Assembly (NCBI RefSeq): GCF_017355855.1
Contig: NZ_JAFEWD010000010.1
Location: forward strand, 147,797 to 211,796
Length of the DNA: 64,000 nucleotides
Reading direction: 5' to 3'
From: Pedobacter sp. SYSU D00535
Lineage (GTDB): Bacteria; Bacteroidota; Bacteroidia; Sphingobacteriales; Sphingobacteriaceae
Below are positions 25,949 through 35,206 of this stretch, in pieces; positions within the stretch are counted from its first letter, which is position 1; each line of letters opens with the position of its first letter. The translations under genes were made by a program, and so were the position numbers. The notes beneath the pieces were generated by a model. The model was not told the origin of the DNA. It ran no database searches and saw only the letters and a list, made by a program, of their open reading frames with translations.

Positions 25949-28480
25949 TTATTTCACTACAGGGCTTAAAATTATCCATGTTTCACCTGGTGCAGTACCT
26001 GGCAAGCCCTCCTCATATTTTTTCATCAGGTTGTTCCAGGCAGTAACTCTTGGATTGTTCTCCTCAGTTTTTTGATTTAACTTATCCAGGCTTTCACCTT
26101 TAGGGATACTGATAACCAACATCAGCTGCCTTTCGTTTTTAAACATAAGTAACTGTTGAAAATCAGCATTGCAAAAGCCCTGAGCCACTTCCGGCCACTT
26201 TTCAAATTGAATGATATGATGGTTCAGATATTCGCTTTGCATGACCGAATCCTTCACCAGGTTGGTAGTTAAAATAATGTCATCCCATTCTTTAGCTATT
26301 GGAGAGCCAGGACACTGTAATTGGCGCTTAAACTGATAAAACGGACTGTTATAGATCTTTACCTGATCTCCTTTGAAGCGTTCCATGAGATCTTTTCGAA
26401 TTGGATAGGGATTTTCGATAGCTCCATAGATTATTGAATGGTTATTCCATTGGTATAGATTTGACGGGGGTAGACCATTCTTTTTGCAAATCTCAAGGAG
26501 TGCATTCGTATCGTGCTTAACGCCGTTTTCACTAATAATCTCAACTACTTTTGTTCGCTCGGAACGGTTGATCTCCCAACCCGCCGACTGAGGTGCTTTT
26601 TCTTTAAGAAGGTATTTAAAAGGTCCCTGAAGACCTGCAGCCAGGCGAATACTATCTGACACCCAGGGACCATTGTTTGACCAAACGTTCCCGGGTCCAT
26701 TGGCATTCTGCAGATACTTGTCTGATCGGGTCCAGTTATCTTTTACTGTGAAAAAGGAAGAGCCTTCATCGGTGTAGAGGTAAAACCAATGGTATGGATC
26801 GTGCGGGTAAGGTGCCTTGTAAATACTATCAATATAATTCTCTACAATAAAGGAGGCCGGTTGAGCAGATAAGGTATAGATCGAGGAAACATCGTACATA
26901 TGCTTGGCATAGCGATGAATTTTATTGGCTGCAATGCGGTTATTTCTCATAGTGTTCACCGTCCTCGACCATCCCCATCCCATAGAAATTCCCATGTAAG
27001 AGAGTTCGCTAATATCATTATGTTCGATATTTATTCCTTTTACGTATCCTGCACCGATACCGATAGTTCCCCAGTCTTCATTTGCTACATCAGTTATAAG
27101 GTTATTGCTCATTAATACATTTGTACAGACGTCTCTTTCATCCTTTGGATTATATGGAAAATGGACTTCCTGCCCTTCGTCTGTAAAAACACCAACATAC
27201 ATACCTGTGCCTGAAATATCTTTAAATAGATTCCCCTGTATGATGTCGTCATGGGTTCCTCTTTTATAGTCCAGCCCGGTGGAACCAAGATGTTCGAACC
27301 TGCAGCCTTCGAATTTGGTATGATGAGCGAAGGCCACTTCGGCTGCTGCCGGGGGACGGCCTACCCATGCCTGATTTTCCAATGATTTTTTATCCGGTGT
27401 TCCGGGGATCTCCAACTTATACGCATCAAGCATATACATCCCGTACTGATGAGGGACGTGCCCTTCTTTAGAAGGACGCAACCAGGTTGTATGCTGGAAT
27501 GAAATTCCCTTGAACGATACGTAAGATACAGGGTGATCGATCGTTCCCTGAATCCTGACTAAAGTTTCTATTGCAGGCACAGTAACCTCAGCGGTAGCCA
27601 GGTTCTCATTACTCTTCGGCCAATAATATACCTTCTGATTTTTTTTATCCAGATACCACTCACCTGGCTCATTCAAAAACTGAATAGCATTGCTCAAATA
27701 AAACGCGGAATTTCCAGTTTCTTTTGAGATCCACGGCGCCGGCCAGGGATGTTCTGATTGGATCCGACTCTCTGGTTCATAAAAGGACAAAGTAGCGCTA
27801 TCAGCTTTGATCTGAACAGATTTAATTCGCAACACCGCAATCGCCCACCATTGATGAATAAACATCTCTACACCGGGAGCATCTTGTATTTCAGCAATGG
27901 GCCTTGGTATTCCGCAGGTTTGATTTTTGTGATCCCAGGACAATATCCTGTTCATGACCCCCACCTTCGTGTCTCTTGATCGTAATGCCTTTATATTATT
28001 AACATACAGTTGTCTGAAGTCCAATACTATATCACCAAATACTGGTGCATCTGCTACCCATACATGCCCCTGCGCTTCAGCAGGTAAGCCAGCAACTGCT
28101 GCTCCTGCTTTTTTCCAACCGCTTATAGTAATACCTCCGCTTAATACAGGTTTTTCGCCAGGGGCAGCCTGAAATACAGTCGGGCTGGACGCAGTGCCTG
28201 AATCCTCCTGTCGGATAAATAGGGGTTCATGCAATCTGTAGACTCCTCCTTTCAAGATGATGTAAACACCATTAGCTGCGGTAGGGTCTGACAAACGCCT
28301 TAATTCGCGTGCTTTGCGAAGGGCTAGTCCAATGTCTTTTAAAGGTTTGTTTTTAGTTCCGGGATTAGAATTGGAACCAGCCGGAGAAACCCAGATTTCT
28401 ACGGCTTTCACTTCTATTGTAAAGCAGCTAATGAATAGGAATAAAAATGCATTGGCAAAAAGCCTGATCGTCCTGGTCAT
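25949..28480 (-). CDS. GH141-like right-handed beta-helix protein fused to an L-rhamnose mutarotase-like domain
   Basis: An 843-residue secreted protein with signal peptide (LFANAFLFLFISCFTIEVKA). Residues 27-600 match the beta-helix architecture of GH141-like enzymes: WVSPAGSNSNPGTKNKPLKD, GGVYRLHEPLFI, YLSNAIQFLNEPGEWYLDK and the repeated VLMSNNLITDVAN, INIEHNDISELSYMGISM coils. The last about 115 residues (from LQCPGSPIAKEWDD to the end) resemble L-rhamnose mutarotase: HHIIQFEKWPEVA, LLMFKNERQLMLV and WNNLMKKYEEGLPGTAPGE. GH141 contains an alpha-L-fucosidase from rhamnogalacturonan-II breakdown, so a pectin-type deoxyhexose substrate is plausible. The domain fusion would couple hydrolysis to anomer conversion. 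Enzyme family moderately sure; substrate inferred. Confidence 0.78.
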   Translation of the reverse strand: MTRTIRLFANAFLFLFISCFTIEVKAVEIWVSPAGSNSNPGTKNKPLKDIGLALRKARELRRLSDPTAANGVYIILKGGVYRLHEPLFIRQEDSGTASSPTVFQAAPGEKPVLSGGITISGWKKAGAAVAGLPAEAQGHVWVADAPVFGDIVLDFRQLYVNNIKALRSRDTKVGVMNRILSWDHKNQTCGIPRPIAEIQDAPGVEMFIHQWWAIAVLRIKSVQIKADSATLSFYEPESRIQSEHPWPAPWISKETGNSAFYLSNAIQFLNEPGEWYLDKKNQKVYYWPKSNENLATAEVTVPAIETLVRIQGTIDHPVSYVSFKGISFQHTTWLRPSKEGHVPHQYGMYMLDAYKLEIPGTPDKKSLENQAWVGRPPAAAEVAFAHHTKFEGCRFEHLGSTGLDYKRGTHDDIIQGNLFKDISGTGMYVGVFTDEGQEVHFPYNPKDERDVCTNVLMSNNLITDVANEDWGTIGIGAGYVKGINIEHNDISELSYMGISMGWGWSRTVNTMRNNRIAANKIHRYAKHMYDVSSIYTLSAQPASFIVENYIDSIYKAPYPHDPYHWFYLYTDEGSSFFTVKDNWTRSDKYLQNANGPGNVWSNNGPWVSDSIRLAAGLQGPFKYLLKEKAPQSAGWEINRSERTKVVEIISENGVKHDTNALLEICKKNGLPPSNLYQWNNHSIIYGAIENPYPIRKDLMERFKGDQVKIYNSPFYQFKRQLQCPGSPIAKEWDDIILTTNLVKDSVMQSEYLNHHIIQFEKWPEVAQGFCNADFQQLLMFKNERQLMLVISIPKGESLDKLNQKTEENNPRVTAWNNLMKKYEEGLPGTAPGETWIILSPVVK

Positions 28481-28700
28481 ATAGTAGTCATGAGGTTAAT
28501 AATCGTATTGTAGGTATAGGACGTATTTTTTGCGGTATCTTGCAAAGTGGCGGTCTTGCTTACTCATATTAAAGCGTTCTGTATCTTATGCCGTATTTCG
28601 TTTAGCTTAAGCTAGAGGAATGCCATTTTTGATAATGTGGTTGTATTCAATGGTTTAACTACTTGTTTTCGGTGTTGGTCGTTCGGATATGAACATTCAG

Positions 28701-28717
28701 TGTCCGTATTTGATACA
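28701..28717. promoter_or_regulatory. TGTCCG-N5-GATACA dyad, copy 1
   Basis: Shares all twelve defined positions with a site at 33745-33761 in the divergent promoter region of the exporter adaptor and the NtrC-type regulator. A site with TGT and ACA ends 17 bases long is a plausible enhancer element for that regulator. Inference only. Confidence 0.4.
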
Positions 28718-28968
28718 CCGAATGTCTTTTAATAATTGAAGTGGTATGATGTTCCCGGCTCGGACAATACCAGATCAGATGAAACGCTCACAGTATCGGT
28801 TCTGCGTTGTATAATTTCGAAAGACAAGCGCTCGCATCATTGACATGATTTCTACAAGGCTCCTCTATAGTATCCCAGAAGTTTTGTCCTCATCATGACA
28901 TCACAGCCTGCATTAATGAGGTTGAAACTTGCCCTATCCAGATTGGTCTTGGCGATGGCACTGCCTGT

Positions 28969-28984
28969 TGTTCGGATTCGAACA
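28969..28984. promoter_or_regulatory. Perfect 6-bp arm palindrome TGTTCG-GATT-CGAACA
   Basis: Sixteen bases with exact dyad symmetry and the same TGTyCG left arm as the TGTCCG sites near the exporter regulator. A degenerate copy lies at 28680-28695. Possibly binding sites of the same regulator. Confidence 0.4.
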
Positions 28985-29015
28985 CATTTTATGCGGCAGT
29001 ACATCTCGTGATTTA

Positions 29016-31427
29016 TCACTCGGTTCTTAAACTCCTGACAGGGTTAGTGATTGCTGCTTTTAAGGCTTGCCCGCTCACCACCAGACACGCGATTACCAAA
29101 ACTATCGTCCCTGGTAAAATAAACATCCACCATTCCAGCGTAATCCTGTACGAAAAGATTTGCAGCCACTGAGTTGCCGCATAATAGAAAACCGGAAGTA
29201 TAATTGCGAAGGATATCAGCACCAGCTGGATGTATTCTTTCGATAATAGCATTAAGATTCTGGGAACAGAGGCGCCTACCACCTTACGAATCCCTATTTC
29301 TTTAGTGCGCTTAACCACGGTCAGGGAGGCAAGACCCAGCAGGCCAAGAGATGCAACAATAATGGACATGATGCTGAAAAGTTTCAGTAGCTTACTAAAT
29401 ACGACGTCTTCCTGGTACTGTTTGTTGAAGAAGCTATCCATAAAATAGTATACAAATGGATCGTCGGGATAATGCTTTTTCCAAACCCTTTCGAGGTGCT
29501 TCAATGTTGAAGCGCGGTTTGCAGACCCGGTTTTGAAGGTATAGTATCCGAACTCGAAGGGGTGATCAAAGTAGAATACGACCGGCTCTACATTCTTTCT
29601 TAGCGACTCATGATGGAAGTCCTGAATAACACCTACGATTGTTCTCTTTTTATTATGCCTGTTCAAGAATTGCGCATTAACTGCATCTTCAGGATTTTGG
29701 AATCCAAGTGCCTTCGCTGCAGTTGCGTTGATCATACAGTTTCGATCATGTTTGTCATTTTCATTGATATTTCTTCCAGCCAGCAATTTCAACCCGAAAG
29801 TTTTAAGATAGCCGTCATCTGTGTTTGAAGTCCAGAAGGTTCTTTTCTTGTCGTTCTGACTTCCTACCAGACGTATAGATTCGTCGTGGAAGCGCAGTTC
29901 TTCTCCCGGAATGTTCATCGATGCCGTCCCAGCTACAAAGGCGCTGCTTTTCAGGATCTCGTCGCGGAAGGCCAGAAAGCGCTGATATCTCAATGAGTCA
30001 GTGTTTTTTGATGCTGGTCCGACTAAACTGATTGTATGTGAGGTGTTGAAGCCTACATCGAAGCTTTGCATATAATTAATCTGCATGTTTGCAATGATGG
30101 TACATCCTATTGTGAAGATGGAAAGCAGCATCTGAAAAACAACGAGTCCGTTTTTAATCAAACTCTTACTTTCCCGCAGTCTGTATTGTCTTTTTAAGAT
30201 AAAGGCAGGATTGTATCGGGCAATGAGCCGTGCGGGAAATATGGCCGAAGCAACGGAAAGAGCAATTATTAGGATCAGATACCATAACCACCTGTAGTTC
30301 ATTCCCTGAGTGATGTAGAAAGTGGCGGAGAGGTATCCCGAGAGCCAATTTACAAACAGGAAGTAAAGACCGAGTCCGGCAAGAGCTGTCACCAGGCTAA
30401 TTATCAGTGCTTCAACGATAAACTGATTGATAATATGCGAAACCTTTGCTCCATAAACTTTCCGAACCATGATCTCTTCTGCCCGTTGAAAAGCTTGAGC
30501 CAGGGACAAATTGATATAGTTGATCCAGGCTGCTACCAGGATAAAGAATGCAACGCAGATCAAGGCGTAGAGGATGGCTTTGTCGCGACCCGGAATGGGC
30601 TCGCCGGTCATGCCTTTCGCAAAATGAATTTCCCGTACCGGCCTCAACTTATAAAAGCCTTTCAGATTCTTTTCCCGCAGATCAGGCACATTATCAGCGG
30701 CTATTTTTTCCAGTTGAGCTTCAACTTTTGCCATGTCCTTTACATTGGAGTTGAGTTTCACATACGTAAATACCCATGGATTTCTGAAGTCGCCTCTTTG
30801 CGGACCATCGTATAAGATCTCCTCCAATGTGCTCCATGAGATCAGAAAGTCGAACTTTACGGCTGTATTGTCGGGCAAGTCTGCAAATACTGCGGTAATG
30901 ACAAAGGGGATATGCTCATTTAAGTAAATCGACTTACCAATCGGATCAGCTTCGCCAAAGTAAACTTTGGCCAGCGACTGAGAAATTGCCATCATATTTG
31001 GGGCTGACAAAGCCTTTTCCCTGTTTCCGCTCAATAGCTTCAATTCGAAAACGTTTAGAAAAGAACTATCCACCCAGGCACCTTTTTGATATCCTTTAGC
31101 CTTTTGATTGAAAAGAAGACAGTTCTCGTTGTACATCTTTGCAACGTGCTCTGCTTCTGGCATATTTTCCTGCAAAAATGTACTCAGCCCGGTATGTGTC
31201 CGCGCACTTTTTACCACGACTTCATTTGCTTGTGATTCAAAGTAATCTACCCTGTATACGCTTTCAGCGTTAGGCAAATAGCTGTCATAGCTGAACTCAT
31301 ATGTCACGTAGTTCATGAGTATTAAAAAGGTAGCGAGCCCTATCGAGAGGCCTATGATGTTGATAAGCGAGAATGATTTTCGCTTAATCAGATTGCGGAT
31401 TGCGGTGGTAATATGGTGCTTGAACAT
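29016..31427 (-). CDS. FtsX/MacB-type ABC transporter permease (two-domain)
   Basis: An 803-residue inner-membrane permease of the Bacteroidota duplicated type. The N-terminal helix after RNLIKRKSFSLINIIGLS is followed by a MacB periplasmic domain (about 50-240), FtsX helices (about 285-400, with VRKVYGAKVSHIINQF), a second periplasmic domain (about 440-650) and a second helix bundle with the matching IGIRKVVGASVPRIL coupling motif. It ends NPVRSLRTE, the standard tail. With the ATPase and adaptor genes upstream it would form a tripartite mechanotransmission exporter; the outer-membrane channel is not in the window. Substrate unknown. Confidence 0.93.
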   Translation of the reverse strand: MFKHHITTAIRNLIKRKSFSLINIIGLSIGLATFLILMNYVTYEFSYDSYLPNAESVYRVDYFESQANEVVVKSARTHTGLSTFLQENMPEAEHVAKMYNENCLLFNQKAKGYQKGAWVDSSFLNVFELKLLSGNREKALSAPNMMAISQSLAKVYFGEADPIGKSIYLNEHIPFVITAVFADLPDNTAVKFDFLISWSTLEEILYDGPQRGDFRNPWVFTYVKLNSNVKDMAKVEAQLEKIAADNVPDLREKNLKGFYKLRPVREIHFAKGMTGEPIPGRDKAILYALICVAFFILVAAWINYINLSLAQAFQRAEEIMVRKVYGAKVSHIINQFIVEALIISLVTALAGLGLYFLFVNWLSGYLSATFYITQGMNYRWLWYLILIIALSVASAIFPARLIARYNPAFILKRQYRLRESKSLIKNGLVVFQMLLSIFTIGCTIIANMQINYMQSFDVGFNTSHTISLVGPASKNTDSLRYQRFLAFRDEILKSSAFVAGTASMNIPGEELRFHDESIRLVGSQNDKKRTFWTSNTDDGYLKTFGLKLLAGRNINENDKHDRNCMINATAAKALGFQNPEDAVNAQFLNRHNKKRTIVGVIQDFHHESLRKNVEPVVFYFDHPFEFGYYTFKTGSANRASTLKHLERVWKKHYPDDPFVYYFMDSFFNKQYQEDVVFSKLLKLFSIMSIIVASLGLLGLASLTVVKRTKEIGIRKVVGASVPRILMLLSKEYIQLVLISFAIILPVFYYAATQWLQIFSYRITLEWWMFILPGTIVLVIACLVVSGQALKAAITNPVRSLRTE

Positions 31428-31590
31428 GGCTGATCAGCTGAGCTTTTGCATAGATTGAAGATCGAGTGCGGGATTAGCGACGGCTGCCTTTATCGTTGGG
31501 GACATATGGTTATTTTATACAAAGCTAGCAGGGTTTCTTGTCTCAAGATAAGTTGATGTACATGCTTCTTCCTGTTCAGGCTTTATTTCG

Positions 31591-32268
31591 CTATATCATT
31601 AGGTTTTCCATCACCACCTGCCCGTCGAGCAAGCGGATTATTCTATGACTGTATCTTGCGTCGTGCTCAGAGTGGGTAACCATGATAATGGTAGTTCCTT
31701 GTTCATTCAACTCGCTGAGGAGCTGCATTACCTGATTACCATTGTTTGAATCGAGGTTTCCGGTTGGCTCATCGGCAAGGATTATCTTTGGCTTGTTAAC
31801 CACCGCGCGAGCTATGGCTACTCGTTGTTGCTGACCTCCGGAGAGCTGCTGTGGAAAGTGATTTCGGCGATGCATGATCTGCATTTGTTCAAGGATATTT
31901 TCTACCCGCTGTTTGCGCTCTGAAGACTTTACATCGAGGTAGATTAGCGGTAGCTCAACATTTTCATAAACAGTAAGTTCATCGATCAAATTGAAGCTTT
32001 GAAAAACGAAGCCAATGTTACGCTTCCTTAGCTCCGCCCGCTTTCGCTCTTTAAACTGCCCGATCTCGATACCGTTAAAAATGAAGCTTCCGCCGTCGGG
32101 ATCGTCCAGCAAACCAAGAATGTTTAAAAGGGTAGATTTGCCACATCCCGAAGGTCCCATTATGGCCACAAATTCCCCTTCTTTTACTTCCAAAGATAAC
32201 TTGTTTAGGGCGACAGTTTCTATCTCCTCTGTTCTGTATACTTTTTCCAGGTTAGTTATTTTTATCAT
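31591..32268 (-). CDS. MacB/LolD-type ABC transporter ATPase
   Basis: A 225-residue nucleotide-binding subunit. Walker [10 protein letters not shown] (about 38-46), Q-loop [15 protein letters not shown] signature [14 protein letters not shown], Walker [14 protein letters not shown] and the H-loop MVTHSEHDA are all present. It is the cytoplasmic motor for the permease downstream and is preceded by the adaptor gene, all on the same strand, with gaps of about 110-165 bases. Confidence 0.96.
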   Translation of the reverse strand: MIKITNLEKVYRTEEIETVALNKLSLEVKEGEFVAIMGPSGCGKSTLLNILGLLDDPDGGSFIFNGIEIGQFKERKRAELRKRNIGFVFQSFNLIDELTVYENVELPLIYLDVKSSERKQRVENILEQMQIMHRRNHFPQQLSGGQQQRVAIARAVVNKPKIILADEPTGNLDSNNGNQVMQLLSELNEQGTTIIMVTHSEHDARYSHRIIRLLDGQVVMENLMI

Positions 32269-32377
32269 ATTTAGCAGTTCAGCTATCAGCTCACGCGTTT
32301 AGTACATTAGGTTTTTAAGCAATCTATTCAACATCAGCTATGCGCAATCAGCAGTGAGCTTTAGCGTACATTAAAAT

Positions 32378-33628
32378 CTATTGCACTATCAGCTCTTCCA
32401 TATCTCCATAATTCTCATAGCTGGAAGTTACAACTTTGTCGCCAAGCTTTAAACCCTCCAGCACTTCATAAAAATCGGGATTTTGCCGCCCAAGACGAAT
32501 GTTCACTTTATGCGCCATCGTACCTTCCTCATTGAGTTTAAAGATCCAGTTGCCACCGGTTTGCTGATAAAAGCCTCCTCTTGGGATTAATAGCGCAGCA
32601 CTCTGATTACTCAGAGCCAGACGAACCTGTAAGCTTTGTCCTTTACGTATTCCTAAAGGCATAGCACCAACAAATTCGAGGTCGACCTGAAACCGCCCAT
32701 TAATAACCTGGGTGAAAATCTTCTTAATTCGTAATTTATAGACTGTTCCACTCAGGTCAACATCTCCTGTTAGTCCGCTGAAAATACGGGTTATATAATG
32801 TTCGTCAATATCCGCCCGAACTTTGTAGCCGCTGGCTACATCCAGTTGCCCAAGGCGTTCACCACGATTTTTAGACTGGCCAATTTGTGCATCCATAGAA
32901 GTCAGCTGACCTTCAACCGGTGCCCGAACAATTAGGTCACCCACCTTTCTGCGCATCAGTGATAAGGCGTTTCGCATCCGAATATAAGATTCCTGCATCT
33001 GGCTTATCTGCTGTTTTCTGGACGTTGAGTCTTTATAAAGGGTTTCACGGGTAAGATCTCTTCTTCTAAGCTGGTAGAAATAATTGTTTTCCGAAGATTT
33101 AAGGTCCTCCGATGCTATAGCATTTTCCTGATAGAGGGCTTTATTAAGTTTATAAACCCGGCCGGACTCGGCTAATGCATTCTCCACTTCCGCCATCTGG
33201 TTAAGCTGCCTGATAGTGTTTTGATCGGAATTGTTTCGCGTGTTCTGCATTTGTGTAAGCACATCAAATACTGCAGTTTCCTGATTTGCCAGATTCAGCT
33301 CGAGGTCAGTATTTGAAAGGGCCAATATAGGGTCGCCTTTTTTCAAAATGGCACCGTCTTCAACATAGATCTGTTCAACCCTTCCTCCTTCGGCAGCGTC
33401 GAGGTATATGGTGGTAAGCGGCATTACCAGACCGTTAACCGGGATGAACTCCTGAAAAGAATCCTTCGTTACCATGCTCACCGTAATTCTGTCGGCGGAA
33501 ACGTTCAATTTTGACTTTCCGCGAGCCAGGAAGTAGCTTGCTCCATATAAGAGAAGAGCAAGACAAATTCCGCCGATGCTTAAAAGTCTTTTTTTATTCC
33601 AGGTTTTCTTCTCAATTCGTCTATCCAC
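32378..33628 (-). CDS. Membrane-fusion (HlyD/AcrA-type) periplasmic adaptor
   Basis: Links the ABC permease to an outer-membrane channel. One N-terminal membrane helix (LLSIGGICLALLLYGASYFLA) is followed by a lipoyl-like half (YLDAAEGGRVEQIYVEDGAI), a long coiled-coil hairpin (about 125-240) and the second lipoyl half (DLIVRAPVEGQLTSMDAQIGQ), then beta-barrel and membrane-proximal parts ending GDKVVTSSYENYGD. The GTG at 33628 gives MDRRIEKKTWNKK, the customary start of this subfamily; an in-frame ATG at 33658 adds ten residues. Divergent from the NtrC-type regulator gene, 225 bases away, which probably controls it. Confidence 0.9.
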   Translation of the reverse strand: MDRRIEKKTWNKKRLLSIGGICLALLLYGASYFLARGKSKLNVSADRITVSMVTKDSFQEFIPVNGLVMPLTTIYLDAAEGGRVEQIYVEDGAILKKGDPILALSNTDLELNLANQETAVFDVLTQMQNTRNNSDQNTIRQLNQMAEVENALAESGRVYKLNKALYQENAIASEDLKSSENNYFYQLRRRDLTRETLYKDSTSRKQQISQMQESYIRMRNALSLMRRKVGDLIVRAPVEGQLTSMDAQIGQSKNRGERLGQLDVASGYKVRADIDEHYITRIFSGLTGDVDLSGTVYKLRIKKIFTQVINGRFQVDLEFVGAMPLGIRKGQSLQVRLALSNQSAALLIPRGGFYQQTGGNWIFKLNEEGTMAHKVNIRLGRQNPDFYEVLEGLKLGDKVVTSSYENYGDMEELIVQ

Positions 33629-33744
33629 TTTGATGTGCTGTGGTGTAAATAGGTACAATTATGTGCCATTGGTGTAAAACGCTGATTATCAGTAATGTAT
33701 GCTAAGGTTTTTGACTCCCTCACGTTCGCAAGCGTTACAAATAG

Positions 33745-33761
33745 TGTCCGATAACGATACA
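33745..33761. promoter_or_regulatory. TGTCCG-N5-GATACA dyad, copy 2, in the divergent promoter region
   Basis: Lies midway between the adaptor gene (leftward) and the NtrC-type regulator (rightward), 92 bases before the regulator ATG. Identical at the twelve arm positions to 28701-28717. No sigma-54 -24/-12 promoter with correct spacing could be confirmed nearby. Confidence 0.45.
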
Positions 33762-33853
33762 TCTGTTACTGTGGCAACGGACTAAAGGGTTAAGTATCAT
33801 AAATTTATGCTTCTGGTATAGTTGTTATTAAGAAAAGGTTATAGTTTTAAAGC

Positions 33854-35206
33854 ATGAATCTCAAGAATGCAACAATTTTAGTTGTAGACGATGACCCCGA
33901 CATTTTAACTGCCATGCGTCTCTTACTCAAGCCGCAGGTGAAGGAGATTGCGGCGGAGAAGAATCCGGAAAATATCCGGCAGCATCTTTCGAAACAGGAA
34001 TTCGATATCATACTGCTTGATATGAATTTTACGAGCTCGGTAAACAGCGGAAACGAAGGTCTCTTTTGGCTCAGAAAAATAAAGGAGCTGAAATCCTCTG
34101 CTTCGGTAATCATGATAACCGCGTACGGGGATATCGACCTGGCGGTGCGGGCACTTAAAGAAGGAGCATCGGACTTCATGGTAAAGCCCTGGCATAACGA
34201 AGTGTTAGTGGACACAATTAAGGAAGCGTTGAGCAAACGGGAACCTGGTAAACCCGAGAGCAGGAAGCTGACAAGTTCGGTAATTGGTACAGAACTTCTG
34301 GGATCATCAGAACTGATGGAAGAAATTTTCCATAAAGTTGAGAAGATCGCTCCAACAGATGCTAATGTGCTGATACTTGGCGAGAATGGCACCGGGAAGG
34401 ACCTCATAGCCCGAGCAATCCACCAGCGGTCCAGGCGAGCACAGAAGCCCTATATGAAAGTGGATGTAGGCGCCATTTCTGAGACGTTATTTGAAAGTGA
34501 ACTTTTCGGACACAAAAAGGGAGCATTCACTGATGCGAGAGAAGATCGGGTGGGCCGTTTTGAAGCCGCAAACGGAGGAACATTATTCCTGGACGAAATC
34601 GCTAACATAAGCCTGCAGCAACAGGCCAAACTGTTAACGGCCCTTCAAAATCGGCAGGTGACCAAGCTGGGGGCTAATCAGCCTCTTGATATTGATATCC
34701 GGCTAGTCTGTGCCACTAATGTGCCGATTTCTTCGCTGGCTAACGAAACACAGTTCCGGAAAGATTTGATATACCGCATAAATACGGTTGAGATAATTGT
34801 TCCTCCTCTGCGGAGCCGTGGAAATGACATTCTAATGCTTGCAGAACATTTTCTTAAGGTTTATGCGGAAAAGTATATGAAAAACGCTTTCGAATTTAGC
34901 AGGCAGGCAATAGAAAAGTTATTAAGTTACCCATTCCCTGGAAACGTTCGTGAGCTGCAGTATACCATCGAGCGGGCAGTTATTATGGCAGACGATTCTG
35001 TATTACAGGCTAAAGATCTGCTGTTTTCTACCATCGAGCAGTCCACATTCCCGATAGTTCGGGAAGAGACTAATTTGAGTGATCTTGAAAAGGGAACTAT
35101 TTTAAGGGTGATTGACAAGAACAATGGAAACATTACACGTGCGGCAAAAGAACTGGGGCTTACCCGTACTGCATTATACAGGCGTCTGAGTAAATACGAT
35201 ATCTGA
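33854..35206 (+). CDS. Sigma-54-dependent response regulator (NtrC/AtoC family)
   Basis: A 450-residue regulator with three domains. The receiver (1-125) has VVDDDPDI, phospho-acceptor Asp in IILLDMNF and the switch Lys in FMVKPW. The AAA+ domain (about 145-375) has Walker A GENGTGKD, the sigma-54 loop as GAFTDA rather than GAFTGA, Walker [12 protein letters not shown] and the arginine finger region. The C-terminal Fis-type helix-turn-helix reads [22 protein letters not shown]. The partner kinase gene overlaps its last base. It likely activates the divergent exporter operon. Confidence 0.95.
   Translation: MNLKNATILVVDDDPDILTAMRLLLKPQVKEIAAEKNPENIRQHLSKQEFDIILLDMNFTSSVNSGNEGLFWLRKIKELKSSASVIMITAYGDIDLAVRALKEGASDFMVKPWHNEVLVDTIKEALSKREPGKPESRKLTSSVIGTELLGSSELMEEIFHKVEKIAPTDANVLILGENGTGKDLIARAIHQRSRRAQKPYMKVDVGAISETLFESELFGHKKGAFTDAREDRVGRFEAANGGTLFLDEIANISLQQQAKLLTALQNRQVTKLGANQPLDIDIRLVCATNVPISSLANETQFRKDLIYRINTVEIIVPPLRSRGNDILMLAEHFLKVYAEKYMKNAFEFSRQAIEKLLSYPFPGNVRELQYTIERAVIMADDSVLQAKDLLFSTIEQSTFPIVREETNLSDLEKGTILRVIDKNNGNITRAAKELGLTRTALYRRLSKYDI

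Larger units (their letters stand above)
28481..29015. other. 535-bp intergenic region with several TGT...ACA dyads
   Basis: No credible gene on either strand. It carries three related dyads: GTTCGGATATGAAC (28681-28694), TGTCCG-N5-GATACA (28701-28717) and TGTTCG-GATT-CGAACA (28969-28984). The region is upstream of the beta-helix gene and downstream of the intact FtsX permease, and may be the control region of a lost tandem permease gene. Confidence 0.5.

Noticed and set aside
28720..28860. Minus-strand reading ending ...SEPGTSYHFNY as a gene remnant
   Set aside because: Protein-like but only about 35 codons, broken upstream by stops, and not assignable to a family.
33654..33668. Minus-strand TGGCAC...TTGT before the adaptor gene as a sigma-54 promoter
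   Set aside because: The spacing between the GG and the expected GC is one base short and the -12 element is TTGT, so it fails the invariant rule despite the NtrC-type regulator next door.
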